Assembly: GCA_017413085.1 (NCBI GenBank)
Contig: JAFPVC010000003.1
Location: forward strand, 1 to 64,000
Direction: 5' to 3'
Length of the DNA: 64,000 nt
Source: Prevotella sp.
GTDB taxonomy: Bacteria > Bacteroidota > Bacteroidia > Bacteroidales > Bacteroidaceae
Both the position numbers and the translations under genes were made by a program. A model generated the notes under the pieces. That model was not told the origin of the DNA. It made no database searches and was given only the letters and a program-made list of their open reading frames with translations. Position 1 is the stretch's first letter. The number at the start of each line of letters is the position of its first letter. Below are positions 44,254 through 52,170 of the stretch, piece after piece.

Positions 44254-44338
44254 GTTGTTAATCTTTTCACGTAATTTGAAGCACAGCCTTTAGTCTGCAG
44301 AATCAACGATAGTAATTACTTTTTTCACAAAAACGTCA

Positions 44339-44346
44339 CAAAGTTA
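44339..44346 (-). promoter_or_regulatory. -7 box of the large exoprotein gene
   Basis: TAACTTTG on the minus strand at 44346-44339, 86 bases before the start codon. A matching -33 TTTG is not evident. Confidence 0.6.
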
Positions 44347-44480
44347 CGGATTTTTTTTTATATATAGGTAACTTTCTTGTTAAAAACACTAAAAAATCCT
44401 ATTTGCTAAACAAAAACAGACGAAAGGGTTTAAGAATTTAAGGATTGAAAGATTGAAAAATTGAAGAATTGAAGGGGTGC

Positions 44481-44528
44481 AAAAAAACGACCAGGGATTG
44501 CTTCGCTGTGCGAAAGAATCCCTGGTCG
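44481..44528 (-). terminator. Intrinsic terminator of rplS
   Basis: CGACCAGGGATT and its complement (44488-44499 and 44517-44528) form a 12-bp stem whose loop can fold further. On the minus strand the stem is followed by seven Ts. It lies 40 bases after the rplS stop. Confidence 0.9.
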
Positions 44529-44568
44529 GTCTTTACCACCTATACGTGTTAGGTTCGTCGGCCTGTAC

Positions 44569-44931
44569 TTATGCCTCCTTGTTGATGACACGCTTCTCCT
44601 GAATGCGTGCCTTCTTACCAGTGAGCTTGCGCAGGTAGTACAGCTTAGCGCGACGCACCTTGCCGTGCTTGTTCACTTCGATAGAGTCGATGTTTGGTGA
44701 CTCGATTGGGAAGATACGCTCTACACCAACGGTGCCAGACATCTTGCGTACGGTGAAACGCTTCTTCTCGCCATGGCCAGAAATCTTGATTACTACGCCA
44801 CGGAAGAGCTGGATACGCTCCTTTGAACCCTCGATGATTTTGTAAGCAACGGTTACAGTGTCGCCTGACTTGAACTCAGGATGCTGCTTGCCAGTTGCAA
44901 ATGCCTCTTCGGCAACTTTCATTAAATCCAT
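44569..44931 (-). CDS. rplS: Large subunit ribosomal protein bL19
   Basis: The 120-residue protein has [52 protein letters not shown] and [19 protein letters not shown], all typical of L19. It is monocistronic, with its own promoter and terminator. The rimM-trmD genes that accompany it in many bacteria are absent, which is usual in Bacteroidetes. Confidence 0.97.
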   Translation of the reverse strand: MDLMKVAEEAFATGKQHPEFKSGDTVTVAYKIIEGSKERIQLFRGVVIKISGHGEKKRFTVRKMSGTVGVERIFPIESPNIDSIEVNKHGKVRRAKLYYLRKLTGKKARIQEKRVINKEA

Positions 44932-45031
44932 TTTTTCTTAAATGTAATGTTGTGATAATTAATTTGTTGAAACGCAACGTAGTCGAGTGCCAGCGGTTAC
45001 GTCTGCTTATTGTAAGACACAAAAGCGGGTG

Positions 45032-45062
45032 CAAAGGTACTGCTTTTTTTTGACATGACAAA
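45032..45062 (-). promoter_or_regulatory. Promoter of rplS
   Basis: On the minus strand TTTG at 45062-45059 is followed after 19 bases by TACCTTTG at 45039-45032. The leader to rplS is about 95 bases. It lies back to back with the antiporter promoter. Confidence 0.85.
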
Positions 45063-45090
45063 ATTTTTCCTGTGTTTTTTGACAAAACTG

Positions 45091-45121
45091 TTTGATATTC
45101 ATCATATTTTTCGTAACTTTG
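45091..45121 (+). promoter_or_regulatory. Promoter of the NhaC-family antiporter gene
   Basis: TTTG at 45091-45094, 19 bases, then TAACTTTG at 45114-45121. The only plausible start codon begins five bases later, so the transcript would be leaderless or nearly so. Confidence 0.85.
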
Positions 45122-45126
45122 CAGTC

Positions 45127-46410
45127 ATGTTTGCACTCATTCCGCTAATATTCTTCCTGTGCGTCTACCTTGGTGTTTCAATCTGGGCAGGCGACTTCTA
45201 CAAGGTTCCCATCACCGTGGCATTCATGCTCACGGCCATAGTGTCGGTCATAGTGTCGCGTGGCACGCTGAAACACCGTCTGAGGGTGTTCAGCCGTGGC
45301 AGCTCGTCGGAGAACATGATGCTGATGATTTGGATTTTCATCCTTGCTGGGGCATTTGCCAATACTGCCAAGGAGATGGGCAGTATCAACGACATCGTGA
45401 GCCTCACGCTGTCGCTCGTACCCTCAGACACGATATTCGCCGGACTGTTTTTGGCTGCTGCCGTCATCTCCCTGTCGATTGGCACGAGCGTTGGCACCAT
45501 CGTGGCGCTCATGCCGATAGCCGTGGGCATAGCGTCGACGATAGGGCAGCCGGTGCCTTACCTGGCGGCCATAGTGGTGGGAGGTGCGTTCTTTGGCGAC
45601 AACCTTTCCTTCATTTCCGACACCACCGTGTGTGCCACCCAGACGCAGGGATGCCGAATGAGCGACAAGTTCAAGACCAACCTCCGCATAGCTGCGCCTG
45701 CAGCCATGATTCTACTTATTTATTATGCGTTCGTAGGGAGTGAGGTGCAGGTACCTGCCCACATAGCGGGATATAAGTTTATGAAGGTGATTCCATACAT
45801 CATAGTACTATTGGCGGCCATGCTCGGGGTCAACGTGCTAGTGGTGCTGGCTCTCGGTACGCTGCTCACTGGCATCGTCGGCCTGTGCTATGGCGACTAC
45901 AATCTCTACACTTGGTTTGCAGCCATGGCCGACGGCATCATGGGCATGGGCGAGCTCATCATCATAACCATGCTGGCAGGCGGCATGCTTGAGGTAATAC
46001 GCGCCAACGGCGGCATAAGGTTCCTGATGGAGAAGATAATGCGCCACGTCAGTTCGCCGCGCACAGCCGAGCTGAGCATTGCGGCACTGGTGAGCGTGGT
46101 TGACGTTTGTACGGCCAACAACACCGTGGCCATCATCACCGTGTCGGGCATAGCCAAGGACATAAGCAACCGCTTCGGGCTTGACCCGCGTCGCGTGGCG
46201 AGCATCCTCGACACCTTCTCGTGCATAGTGCAGGGTGTGATACCCTACGGTGCGCAACTGCTGATGGGTGCGGCCCTGGCATCAATCAACCCCGTTGACA
46301 TAATTCCGCATTTGTATTACCCGCTTGTGCTGCTGGTGTTCGCACTCGGCTTCATCATTTTCCACAAGCAGAAAAAGCCTGTTGCCGATGGGGAATATGT
46401 GAACAAATGA
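45127..46410 (+). CDS. NhaC-family Na+/H+ antiporter
   Basis: The 427-residue integral membrane protein has about eleven hydrophobic segments. Family features include SIGTSVGTIVALMPIAVGIA, FGDNLSFISDTTVCATQTQG and VSVVDVCTANNTVAIITVSG, the charged and Asn-rich discontinuous helices of NhaC. It would exchange sodium for protons at the inner membrane. The ATG at 45127 is chosen because the frame upstream contains the promoter. The last five codons (EYVNK) and the stop lie inside the dispersed repeat element copy B. Confidence 0.9.
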   Translation: MFALIPLIFFLCVYLGVSIWAGDFYKVPITVAFMLTAIVSVIVSRGTLKHRLRVFSRGSSSENMMLMIWIFILAGAFANTAKEMGSINDIVSLTLSLVPSDTIFAGLFLAAAVISLSIGTSVGTIVALMPIAVGIASTIGQPVPYLAAIVVGGAFFGDNLSFISDTTVCATQTQGCRMSDKFKTNLRIAAPAAMILLIYYAFVGSEVQVPAHIAGYKFMKVIPYIIVLLAAMLGVNVLVVLALGTLLTGIVGLCYGDYNLYTWFAAMADGIMGMGELIIITMLAGGMLEVIRANGGIRFLMEKIMRHVSSPRTAELSIAALVSVVDVCTANNTVAIITVSGIAKDISNRFGLDPRRVASILDTFSCIVQGVIPYGAQLLMGAALASINPVDIIPHLYYPLVLLVFALGFIIFHKQKKPVADGEYVNK

Positions 46411-46775
46411 CGCATGGTTTTGCCCCTCGAAATAGAGGTTAACAAATGTTAATTCGGGCGTTTTTTAGTTTTTGATTTCTTCAAATTTTCAATTTTAATT
46501 GTAATTAGCACCTAATTACACTGCTATTTGCATACTTTTACTGTGTAATCAGCACCTGATTACATAGTAATTTGGGCTTGATTACATGGTAATTTGGGCC
46601 TGATTACATGGTAATTGGGGCCTGATTACAATTCGGGCGGGCAGCAAGGGATCGGAACTTTGGGTTATATTGCTGTGATACAGCAATATACATAACAAAC
46701 GAAATTTTGGCGTATTTGAGAGCAAAATTGAGTTTGGTGATTTCTATCGCAAGGAAACGCAAGTTAAATACATCA
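46392..46775 (+). repeat. Dispersed palindrome-cluster element, copy B
   Basis: It begins with the 26-base sequence shared exactly with copy A, the first 19 bases of which are the 3' end of the antiporter gene. The centre (46499-46631) has five palindromic units such as TAATCAGCACCTGATTA and three 23-base ATGGTAATTTGGGCCTGATTAC-like repeats (consensus shortened: GGTAATTTGGGCCTGATTAC). The right part ends with TCTATCGCAAGGAAACGCAA. No gene is present between 46411 and the tRNA promoter. Confidence 0.82.
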
Positions 46776-46849
46776 TAGAGGCCATAAAACGCAAGTAAAT
46801 CTTATGTGGATTTCATAGCCACAGTTGATGGTTAAAAAAAGTGAAACAC

Positions 46850-46880
46850 TTGGCGGTTTCGGGAATTATCAGTAACTTTG
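46850..46880 (+). promoter_or_regulatory. Promoter of tRNA-Leu
   Basis: TTG at 46850-46852, 20 bases, then TAACTTTG at 46873-46880, about 40 bases before the tRNA. Confidence 0.8.
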
Positions 46881-46919
46881 CATTTGGTTTGCGCTCTACA
46901 GGAGCCAACGACGACGGTT

Positions 46920-47005
46920 GCCGCAATGGTGGAATTGGTAGACACGAGGGACTTAAAATCCCTTGACCCGAAACGGTCGTGCGGGTTCGAGTCCCGCTCG
47001 CGGCA
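46920..47005 (+). tRNA. tRNA-Leu (anticodon UAA)
   Basis: An 86-nt class II tRNA with a long variable arm. The acceptor strand GCCGCAA pairs with TCGCGGC (one A-C mismatch), the anticodon stem is GGGA/TCCC with loop CTTAAAA and anticodon TAA, and the T arm GCGGGTTCGAGTCCCGC is canonical. Discriminator base is A. CCA is not fully encoded (ACC then T). Confidence 0.96.
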
Positions 47006-47042
47006 CCTTTTTAATTCATAATGTATAATTAAGATTATCGTT

Positions 47043-48068
47043 GTGACCCACTTAATAAAAAATAAACAGACAGTCAAGGTAGCCGTGGCGGCCTTGGCTG
47101 TTTTTGCTTTCTTGCTCGCTGCGTGTACTGGCAACAGTAATGGCTTTACCATTGAGGGCCGCCTGCTGAGCATGAATCAGGCTGATTTCCTCGTTTACAG
47201 CCCCGACGGAGCCATCAGCGGCATTGACACGATACATGCCGCAGGCGGTCGTTTCGTATATGAACGCGCCATTGCCTCCGAGGGTACCGTGGTCATCGTG
47301 TTCCCGAATTTTGCCACCCTGCCGGTATTTGTAAAGCCTGGCGCGTCAATATCCATCGACGGAAATGCCGCCCACCTGAAGGAAACGAAGGTGAAGGGCA
47401 CTGACGACAATGAGGAGTTTACGAAATGGCGCAGCGAAACTGGCAGCCTGCCTGACAGGGAACTGCCGAAAAAGGCGGAGCAGTTCATACGCGAGCATCC
47501 GCAGATGACCGCTGCCATGTGGCTGCTCAGACAGTATTTCATGCTCACGGAAACGCCCGACACGAAGAAGTGCCGCGAGTTGCTCGGCATAATAAAACAG
47601 GCGAGGGGCAACGACACGCAGACCACAAGACTGGCAGCCGACATAGCAAAGCTCTCGCAGTTGAAAGTGGGCGACCGCCTTCCACGCTTCAGCGCGCGTG
47701 ACATCAAGGGCGAGGTGGTCAGCTCAGGGCAGTTCACTGACGGTACGGCGGTGATACTGGTGTGGGCCACATGGAACTATGAGAGCCTAAACGTATTAAG
47801 ACAATTGGCCTCAAACCAGAAGTTTGGAGCTGACTCACTGCGCATAAACCACATACTGACAATCAGCGTCGACCCCGACACGGCCACGTGTGGCAGGACA
47901 CTGCGCCAATGCAATGCCGAGGCACTGACAACCGTGTGCGACGGCAAGATGCTGGAGTCGCCGCTGCTGCAGACGCTCGGCATCAAGGGCGTGCCGGATG
48001 ACCTGAAAATGAAAGACGGCAAGATAGTTGCCGTGTCGCTGCCGTATAGTGCGCTGATGAGGAAATAG
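47043..48068 (+). CDS. Thioredoxin-fold lipoprotein (TlpA/DUF4369-like) lacking the CxxC motif
   Basis: The 341-residue lipoprotein must start at GTG 47043, because no ATG precedes the lipobox (AFLLAACTG). Residues 30-130 resemble a DUF4369 N-terminal domain (GFTIEGRLLSMNQADFLVY). The C-terminal thioredoxin-like domain has VGDRLPRFSARDIKGEVVSS and VILVWATWNYESLNVLRQLA. Where redox-active homologues have WCGPC this protein has WNYES, so it cannot act as a disulphide oxidoreductase through that site. It begins an operon of four envelope proteins, 37 bases after the tRNA. A binding or structural role is inferred. Confidence 0.82.
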   Translation: MTHLIKNKQTVKVAVAALAVFAFLLAACTGNSNGFTIEGRLLSMNQADFLVYSPDGAISGIDTIHAAGGRFVYERAIASEGTVVIVFPNFATLPVFVKPGASISIDGNAAHLKETKVKGTDDNEEFTKWRSETGSLPDRELPKKAEQFIREHPQMTAAMWLLRQYFMLTETPDTKKCRELLGIIKQARGNDTQTTRLAADIAKLSQLKVGDRLPRFSARDIKGEVVSSGQFTDGTAVILVWATWNYESLNVLRQLASNQKFGADSLRINHILTISVDPDTATCGRTLRQCNAEALTTVCDGKMLESPLLQTLGIKGVPDDLKMKDGKIVAVSLPYSALMRK

Positions 48069-48098
48069 CACTCACCCAAGGGTAAAAAAATAAAGAAG

Positions 48099-48785
48099 AT
48101 GAAAACAAGACACTATCCGTTTCTACTCATTTCGCTGCTGCTGCTTGTCGTGGCGGCGGTGTCGTGCTCGAAAAAGGGCAGCACCGGCGGCGGCTGGCTG
48201 TCAGACATTACGAAAGACGAGGTTGACACCATACCCATGATGGTGCAGCAGGTAAAGCAATGCTCACGGCTGTATACGGCAGAATATAAGGTGCACAAGA
48301 TTGTGACCCACAGCGACACGACCAAGATAACCGGTTCGGTCTTCGGCCAGAAGATGAGCCTGAGCCTGCCGGGCGGCCGCCGCAAGGTAGCCATACCCAT
48401 CGACGCCACGCTGAAGGCCTACATAGATTTCAGCGAGTTTGGCGAGGACGACGTGCGCCGCGAGAATGGGCGGCTCTACATCACGCTGCCACGTCCCCAC
48501 GTGGTGATGACATCAAGCACTATCGACCATGCCGGCATAAAGAAATATGTGAGCATCATACGCTCAAACTTCACCGACGAGGAACTGTCGCTCTATGAGA
48601 AGCAGGGCAGGCAGGACATAATCAACGAAGTGCCGAAGCTCGGCATACTGCAGACGGCGCGCCGCTCGGCAGCCACACAGCTGATGCCGATAGTTGCCAT
48701 GCTCGGCATACCGCAGGAGGAGATAGTAATCAATTTCAACAACCCCGATGAAGAGGAAGGAGGCCTGACATGGATAATGGACTAA
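48099..48785 (+). CDS. DUF4230 lipoprotein
   Basis: The 228-residue lipoprotein (LLLLVVAAVSCSKKG) has VKQCSRLYTAEYKVHKIVTH, VAIPIDATLKAYIDFSEF and NGRLYITLPRPHVVMTSSTI, the pattern of DUF4230 proteins. Function is unknown. It overlaps the next gene, another DUF4230 protein, by 16 bases, which suggests that the two act together. Confidence 0.8.
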   Translation: MKTRHYPFLLISLLLLVVAAVSCSKKGSTGGGWLSDITKDEVDTIPMMVQQVKQCSRLYTAEYKVHKIVTHSDTTKITGSVFGQKMSLSLPGGRRKVAIPIDATLKAYIDFSEFGEDDVRRENGRLYITLPRPHVVMTSSTIDHAGIKKYVSIIRSNFTDEELSLYEKQGRQDIINEVPKLGILQTARRSAATQLMPIVAMLGIPQEEIVINFNNPDEEEGGLTWIMD

Positions 48786-49576
48786 ACGATAACGCGGAGA
48801 ACCTGGAACCTAAGAAAACAGACGATGCAATAAATCCTATAGAGACTATAGAAACCACAGAAACTATAGGCACTATAGATACTATAGAACCTATAGCAGA
48901 AGAAGAGAAGAAAAAGCACGGTCTGGCAGTGGTGTGCATCATCGGGTTTGCGAAATTCATCTGGTGGATTCTGCGTATGCTGTGGAAACTGCTGAAAGCC
49001 ATGTGGCGCAACAAGGTAGTGTCGCTGATTGTGACGGCACTGATAGCCGTGGCAGTGTGTGCGCTCTTCGTGGTTCGCTGCATGGGTGAGTCAGACTCGC
49101 CGCTCAGTTTCGAGATAGGAGCAAACCAGGGCATAGACAAGACCCCGACGCTGCTTACCGAGGTGAAGAAAATAGGTCAGTGGGAGTTTCTCTCCATCAG
49201 CGACGAGGAGATGATAGACACGGTGAGGAAGGGCTTCTTCTCTGACGATCAACTGACGCGGATATACTATGGTACACTGCGCTTGGGCCTTGATTTCTCA
49301 CAGTGTGAAGAGGGATGGGTGAGCATGGAAGGAGACTCTGTCATACTGAACCTGCCGCCAGTGAAACTCCTTGACGAGAATTTCCTTGACGAGACACGCA
49401 CACAGTCGTTCATCGAGTCCGGTGAATGGACTGGCGCCGATCGGCAGGACATGGCTGAGCGCGCCAAATGGGCTATGCGCCAGCGTTGCCTGACACCAGA
49501 GAACCTTGCACTGGCTCAGCAGAACGCAGAACGCCAGTTGAGAGAATTTTTCCAGAAAGTGATTGACAACAAGTGA
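48770..49576 (+). CDS. DUF4230 membrane protein
   Basis: The 268-residue protein has an N-terminal cytoplasmic tail with a repetitive Thr/Ile/Glu stretch (ETIETTETIGTIDTIEPIAE), one membrane helix near residues 80-105 (VVSLIVTALIAVAVCALFVV) and an external DUF4230 domain (TLLTEVKKIGQWEFLSISDE, TLRLGLDFSQCEEGW). AAGGAGG lies eight bases before the ATG. It overlaps the upstream gene by 16 bases and the next by four. Confidence 0.8.
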   Translation: MDNGLNDNAENLEPKKTDDAINPIETIETTETIGTIDTIEPIAEEEKKKHGLAVVCIIGFAKFIWWILRMLWKLLKAMWRNKVVSLIVTALIAVAVCALFVVRCMGESDSPLSFEIGANQGIDKTPTLLTEVKKIGQWEFLSISDEEMIDTVRKGFFSDDQLTRIYYGTLRLGLDFSQCEEGWVSMEGDSVILNLPPVKLLDENFLDETRTQSFIESGEWTGADRQDMAERAKWAMRQRCLTPENLALAQQNAERQLREFFQKVIDNK

Positions 49577-50640
49577 TTCACCTGCGCACAACAGTCCTCC
49601 TGGCGCTTGCCATAGTGCTTGCCGGCTGCAATGGCGGCGGCTTGCACAATGAGCGCGAGGCCGCATCAGACAACGGTGATGCGGAGTGGCTCGGATATTC
49701 AGACGGAAGCGACAGCCATGCGTCGCTCTATGACCAGGGCAAGACATCTGCCTGCTGGATTTATGCCATGTGCGTATGCGTGGAGCATGAGCAACTGAGA
49801 AAGGGCGACAGTGTGACACTGTCGCGCCAGTGGCTGCTGGCGCGCGAGATGGAAGAGCAGACGCGGCGGTTGCACGCAATGCACCGTCAAGGTGTCCGGC
49901 AGTTGATGCCGGTGACCGATCCACGTGAAGGATTTTCGTTGCGTGGCGTAGGCCCCGAGGCTCTTAGGCTCATGCAGGCATACGGATTGGTGCCCCATGC
50001 CAATGAGCGCAGTCACATAACCACAGAGGGCGCAGCCATAAGGCGGCTGACTATGACAGCCCAGACAGCCAGGACACAGGCAGAACTGAAGGAAGGAATA
50101 GAAAGGATATTGCCGCGTTTTGCAGTGACAGACGGCAGCATAGGCGGCAATGACGAGACATGTGACCGTGCGGAGTCATCATTCTACTATTACTCCATGC
50201 GCTACACTGCAAGGCAGTTTGCCGAGAGCATACTGTATGACCAGCAATGGGAGTTCCTTGCATCGGTAGACAATCATGCGTGGGGAGAGCACTTTGCCTT
50301 GGAAACGCCAGACAACTACCGCCTCCACGAATACTTGAACGTGCCGATAGACACGCTTGTCGGCAGGGTGATGAGTTCGCTGCGAAAAGGCCATGCCGTA
50401 TACTGGGAATATGGCAAGCCGCTGCCACCTACGAGACGTGGAAGCAAAAGGGGTGGCGCCACATCCAAGCACGCTATGGCTATAATAGGACTGACGCACG
50501 ATAAAAAGACAGGAGAGGAAATGCTCGTTTGCCGAAACTCATACGGGCGCAAATGGGGCAAACGAGGCTGTTGCGCCGTAACACTGGATTATTTCAGGAA
50601 GCACACCTGCAACGTGGGTGTGATAAAGGATGACAGATAA
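49573..50640 (+). CDS. Papain-like (C1 family) cysteine peptidase lipoprotein
   Basis: The 355-residue lipoprotein starts at GTG 49573, overlapping the upstream stop, because it is the only start before the lipobox (VLAGCN). Papain-type residues are all visible: oxyanion Gln55 and nucleophile Cys61 in DQGKTSACW, His300 in SKHAMAIIGL and Asn322 in CRNSYGRKWG. The large insert between Cys and His resembles bleomycin-hydrolase-like bacterial C1 peptidases. It is predicted to be anchored in the envelope. Its last 52 bases overlap the converging ABC gene. Confidence 0.88.
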   Translation: MIHLRTTVLLALAIVLAGCNGGGLHNEREAASDNGDAEWLGYSDGSDSHASLYDQGKTSACWIYAMCVCVEHEQLRKGDSVTLSRQWLLAREMEEQTRRLHAMHRQGVRQLMPVTDPREGFSLRGVGPEALRLMQAYGLVPHANERSHITTEGAAIRRLTMTAQTARTQAELKEGIERILPRFAVTDGSIGGNDETCDRAESSFYYYSMRYTARQFAESILYDQQWEFLASVDNHAWGEHFALETPDNYRLHEYLNVPIDTLVGRVMSSLRKGHAVYWEYGKPLPPTRRGSKRGGATSKHAMAIIGLTHDKKTGEEMLVCRNSYGRKWGKRGCCAVTLDYFRKHTCNVGVIKDDR

Positions 50641-51326
50641 GCTGCATCCTTTTTTTCGTCCATCACCCATAAGCGGTCGGCCTTGCCCGTTGCTGCATCA
50701 AGGTCGTGGGTAGAGACGATTATGGCCTTTCGCTCTTCATGGCACAGCTGTGACAATAGTTGCAGCGTCTCCATCTTCGAGGGATAGTCAAGGAAGGCCG
50801 TGGGTTCGTCGAGCAGTATGACGGGTGTCTGCTGTGCAAGAGCCTTGGCTATCATAACCTTTTGCCGCTCACCATCGCTCAGCGTGGCCATAGGCCGTCG
50901 TGCGAATCCGCACATGCCTACGTGCTCAAGCGACTGACTGACGATGCTGTGGTCGGCATCGCTTAACACTCCGAAGAAACCGGTATATGGCGAGCGTCCG
51001 GCAGCCACGACATTGGCCACGGTCAGGCCGTCGGCCTGCACGGCATCGGTAAGCACCACGCTGACGGTGCGCGCGCGCTCGTTGGCCGACAGGGCATACA
51101 GGTCACAGTCCGGCGATGTCATTCCTCCAGACAGCATTACGCTCCCCGACAGAGGGCGTTGCAGGCCAGCCATGGTGCGGAGCAGCGTAGACTTGCCCGA
51201 ACCGTTGCGGCCTACGAGGCAGACCAGTTCGCCGGCCTGCAGCGTGGCGTTGATTTCCTCGGCCACGGTATTGTCCTTATATCCTATCTTGAGGCTTGAC
51301 AGCCTGTAACACCAATTGCCTTCCAA
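50589..51326 (-). CDS. ABC transporter ATP-binding protein, FecE/HmuV type
   Basis: The 245-residue ATPase has Walker A GRNGSGKST near residue 40, signature LSDGERQKVMIAKALAQ near 150, Walker B VILLDEPTAFLD and an H-loop STHDLD. The pattern LTVANVVAAGRSPYTG is typical of iron-siderophore/cobalamin importer ATPases. No permease or binding protein adjoins it, so its partners must be elsewhere. It ends a minus operon and overlaps the peptidase gene tail to tail. Confidence 0.88.
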   Translation of the reverse strand: MEGNWCYRLSSLKIGYKDNTVAEEINATLQAGELVCLVGRNGSGKSTLLRTMAGLQRPLSGSVMLSGGMTSPDCDLYALSANERARTVSVVLTDAVQADGLTVANVVAAGRSPYTGFFGVLSDADHSIVSQSLEHVGMCGFARRPMATLSDGERQKVMIAKALAQQTPVILLDEPTAFLDYPSKMETLQLLSQLCHEERKAIIVSTHDLDAATGKADRLWVMDEKKDAAYLSSFITPTLQVCFLK

Positions 51327-51337
51327 TTTACTGTAGT

Positions 51338-52168
51338 TTATTGTTCCCGTTTCTTGTTCTTCTCGGCGCGTCTCTTGTCAATCATCAGATGCCCGACGGA
51401 ACCACCGTTGATAAACTTGTCAAGGTCGACCGACGTGAAGATGCCCGGCACGTGGCCGCTCTCCGAGTATTGCCACAAGATGGGCAGTGCGCCGAAGATT
51501 ACTGGCCGGCGGCTGTAGTTGGCTATCCACAGCAGGTGGTTGTTAAGCCGTGGTGAGAGATAGCGACGGTAGAAGTTCTGGTTGCTGTAGATGATAGGCT
51601 TGCAGCCATAGTGGCGTTCCATCATGCGCGAGAGCAGCAGAACGCTGTCGCACAGGTGAACGACGTCGCTGTCGCCGCGCAGACTGAGCGGTTCCACGTC
51701 AATCATAGGTATGAGGTCCTGTTCGTCGGGATGGGCCGCAGCCACAAACCTGCGGAACTGCTCGCGCACGGATATGAAGTGCGAGTAGAAAATATACGTG
51801 CCCACGGGTATGCGGCGCTGCCGTGCCTTCACTATGTTGTGATGATAGAGCGAATCATAGTAGGCACCCCTGCCCATCACCCTGACGTAGATGAACGAGG
51901 GCTGCGGTGCGGTGTCGTTGCCGAGACTGTCCCAGCGTATGTTGCCCTGATGGTGTGATATGTCAACGCCGTGGTATCCCTTGCTGAATGGCTTGTCGGG
52001 ATGCTGGTCGGTGGCCGGCCACACGGGCTGTTTCATCACCTGCTCAGGTGTGGCGATGAATCGCTCTGGCTGCTGCGTGGTGACGGCCCAAATGGCACCG
52101 CCGAGCATTACAGACAGCAGAAGCAGCGATATGACTGCCGATATATGTGGGTTGGGTATTTTTTTCAT
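51338..52168 (-). CDS. Glycoside hydrolase family 25 lysozyme-like protein
   Basis: The 276-residue protein has a signal anchor (ISAVISLLLLSVMLGGAIWA) and a GH25 domain. GVDISHHQGNIRW carries the first conserved Asp, DLIPMIDVEP the catalytic acidic pair, and LWQYSESGHVPGIFTSVDLD the C-terminal signature. GH25 enzymes cleave the glycan strand of peptidoglycan. It lies between the SNF2 gene (2 bases) and the ABC gene (11 bases). Confidence 0.92.
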   Translation of the reverse strand: MKKIPNPHISAVISLLLLSVMLGGAIWAVTTQQPERFIATPEQVMKQPVWPATDQHPDKPFSKGYHGVDISHHQGNIRWDSLGNDTAPQPSFIYVRVMGRGAYYDSLYHHNIVKARQRRIPVGTYIFYSHFISVREQFRRFVAAAHPDEQDLIPMIDVEPLSLRGDSDVVHLCDSVLLLSRMMERHYGCKPIIYSNQNFYRRYLSPRLNNHLLWIANYSRRPVIFGALPILWQYSESGHVPGIFTSVDLDKFINGGSVGHLMIDKRRAEKNKKREQ

Positions 52169-52170
52169 GT

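Noticed and set aside
46499..46631. Possible CRISPR-like array of palindromic units
   Set aside because: Units of about 23 bp follow each other with almost no spacer and belong to a dispersed element seen at two other places.
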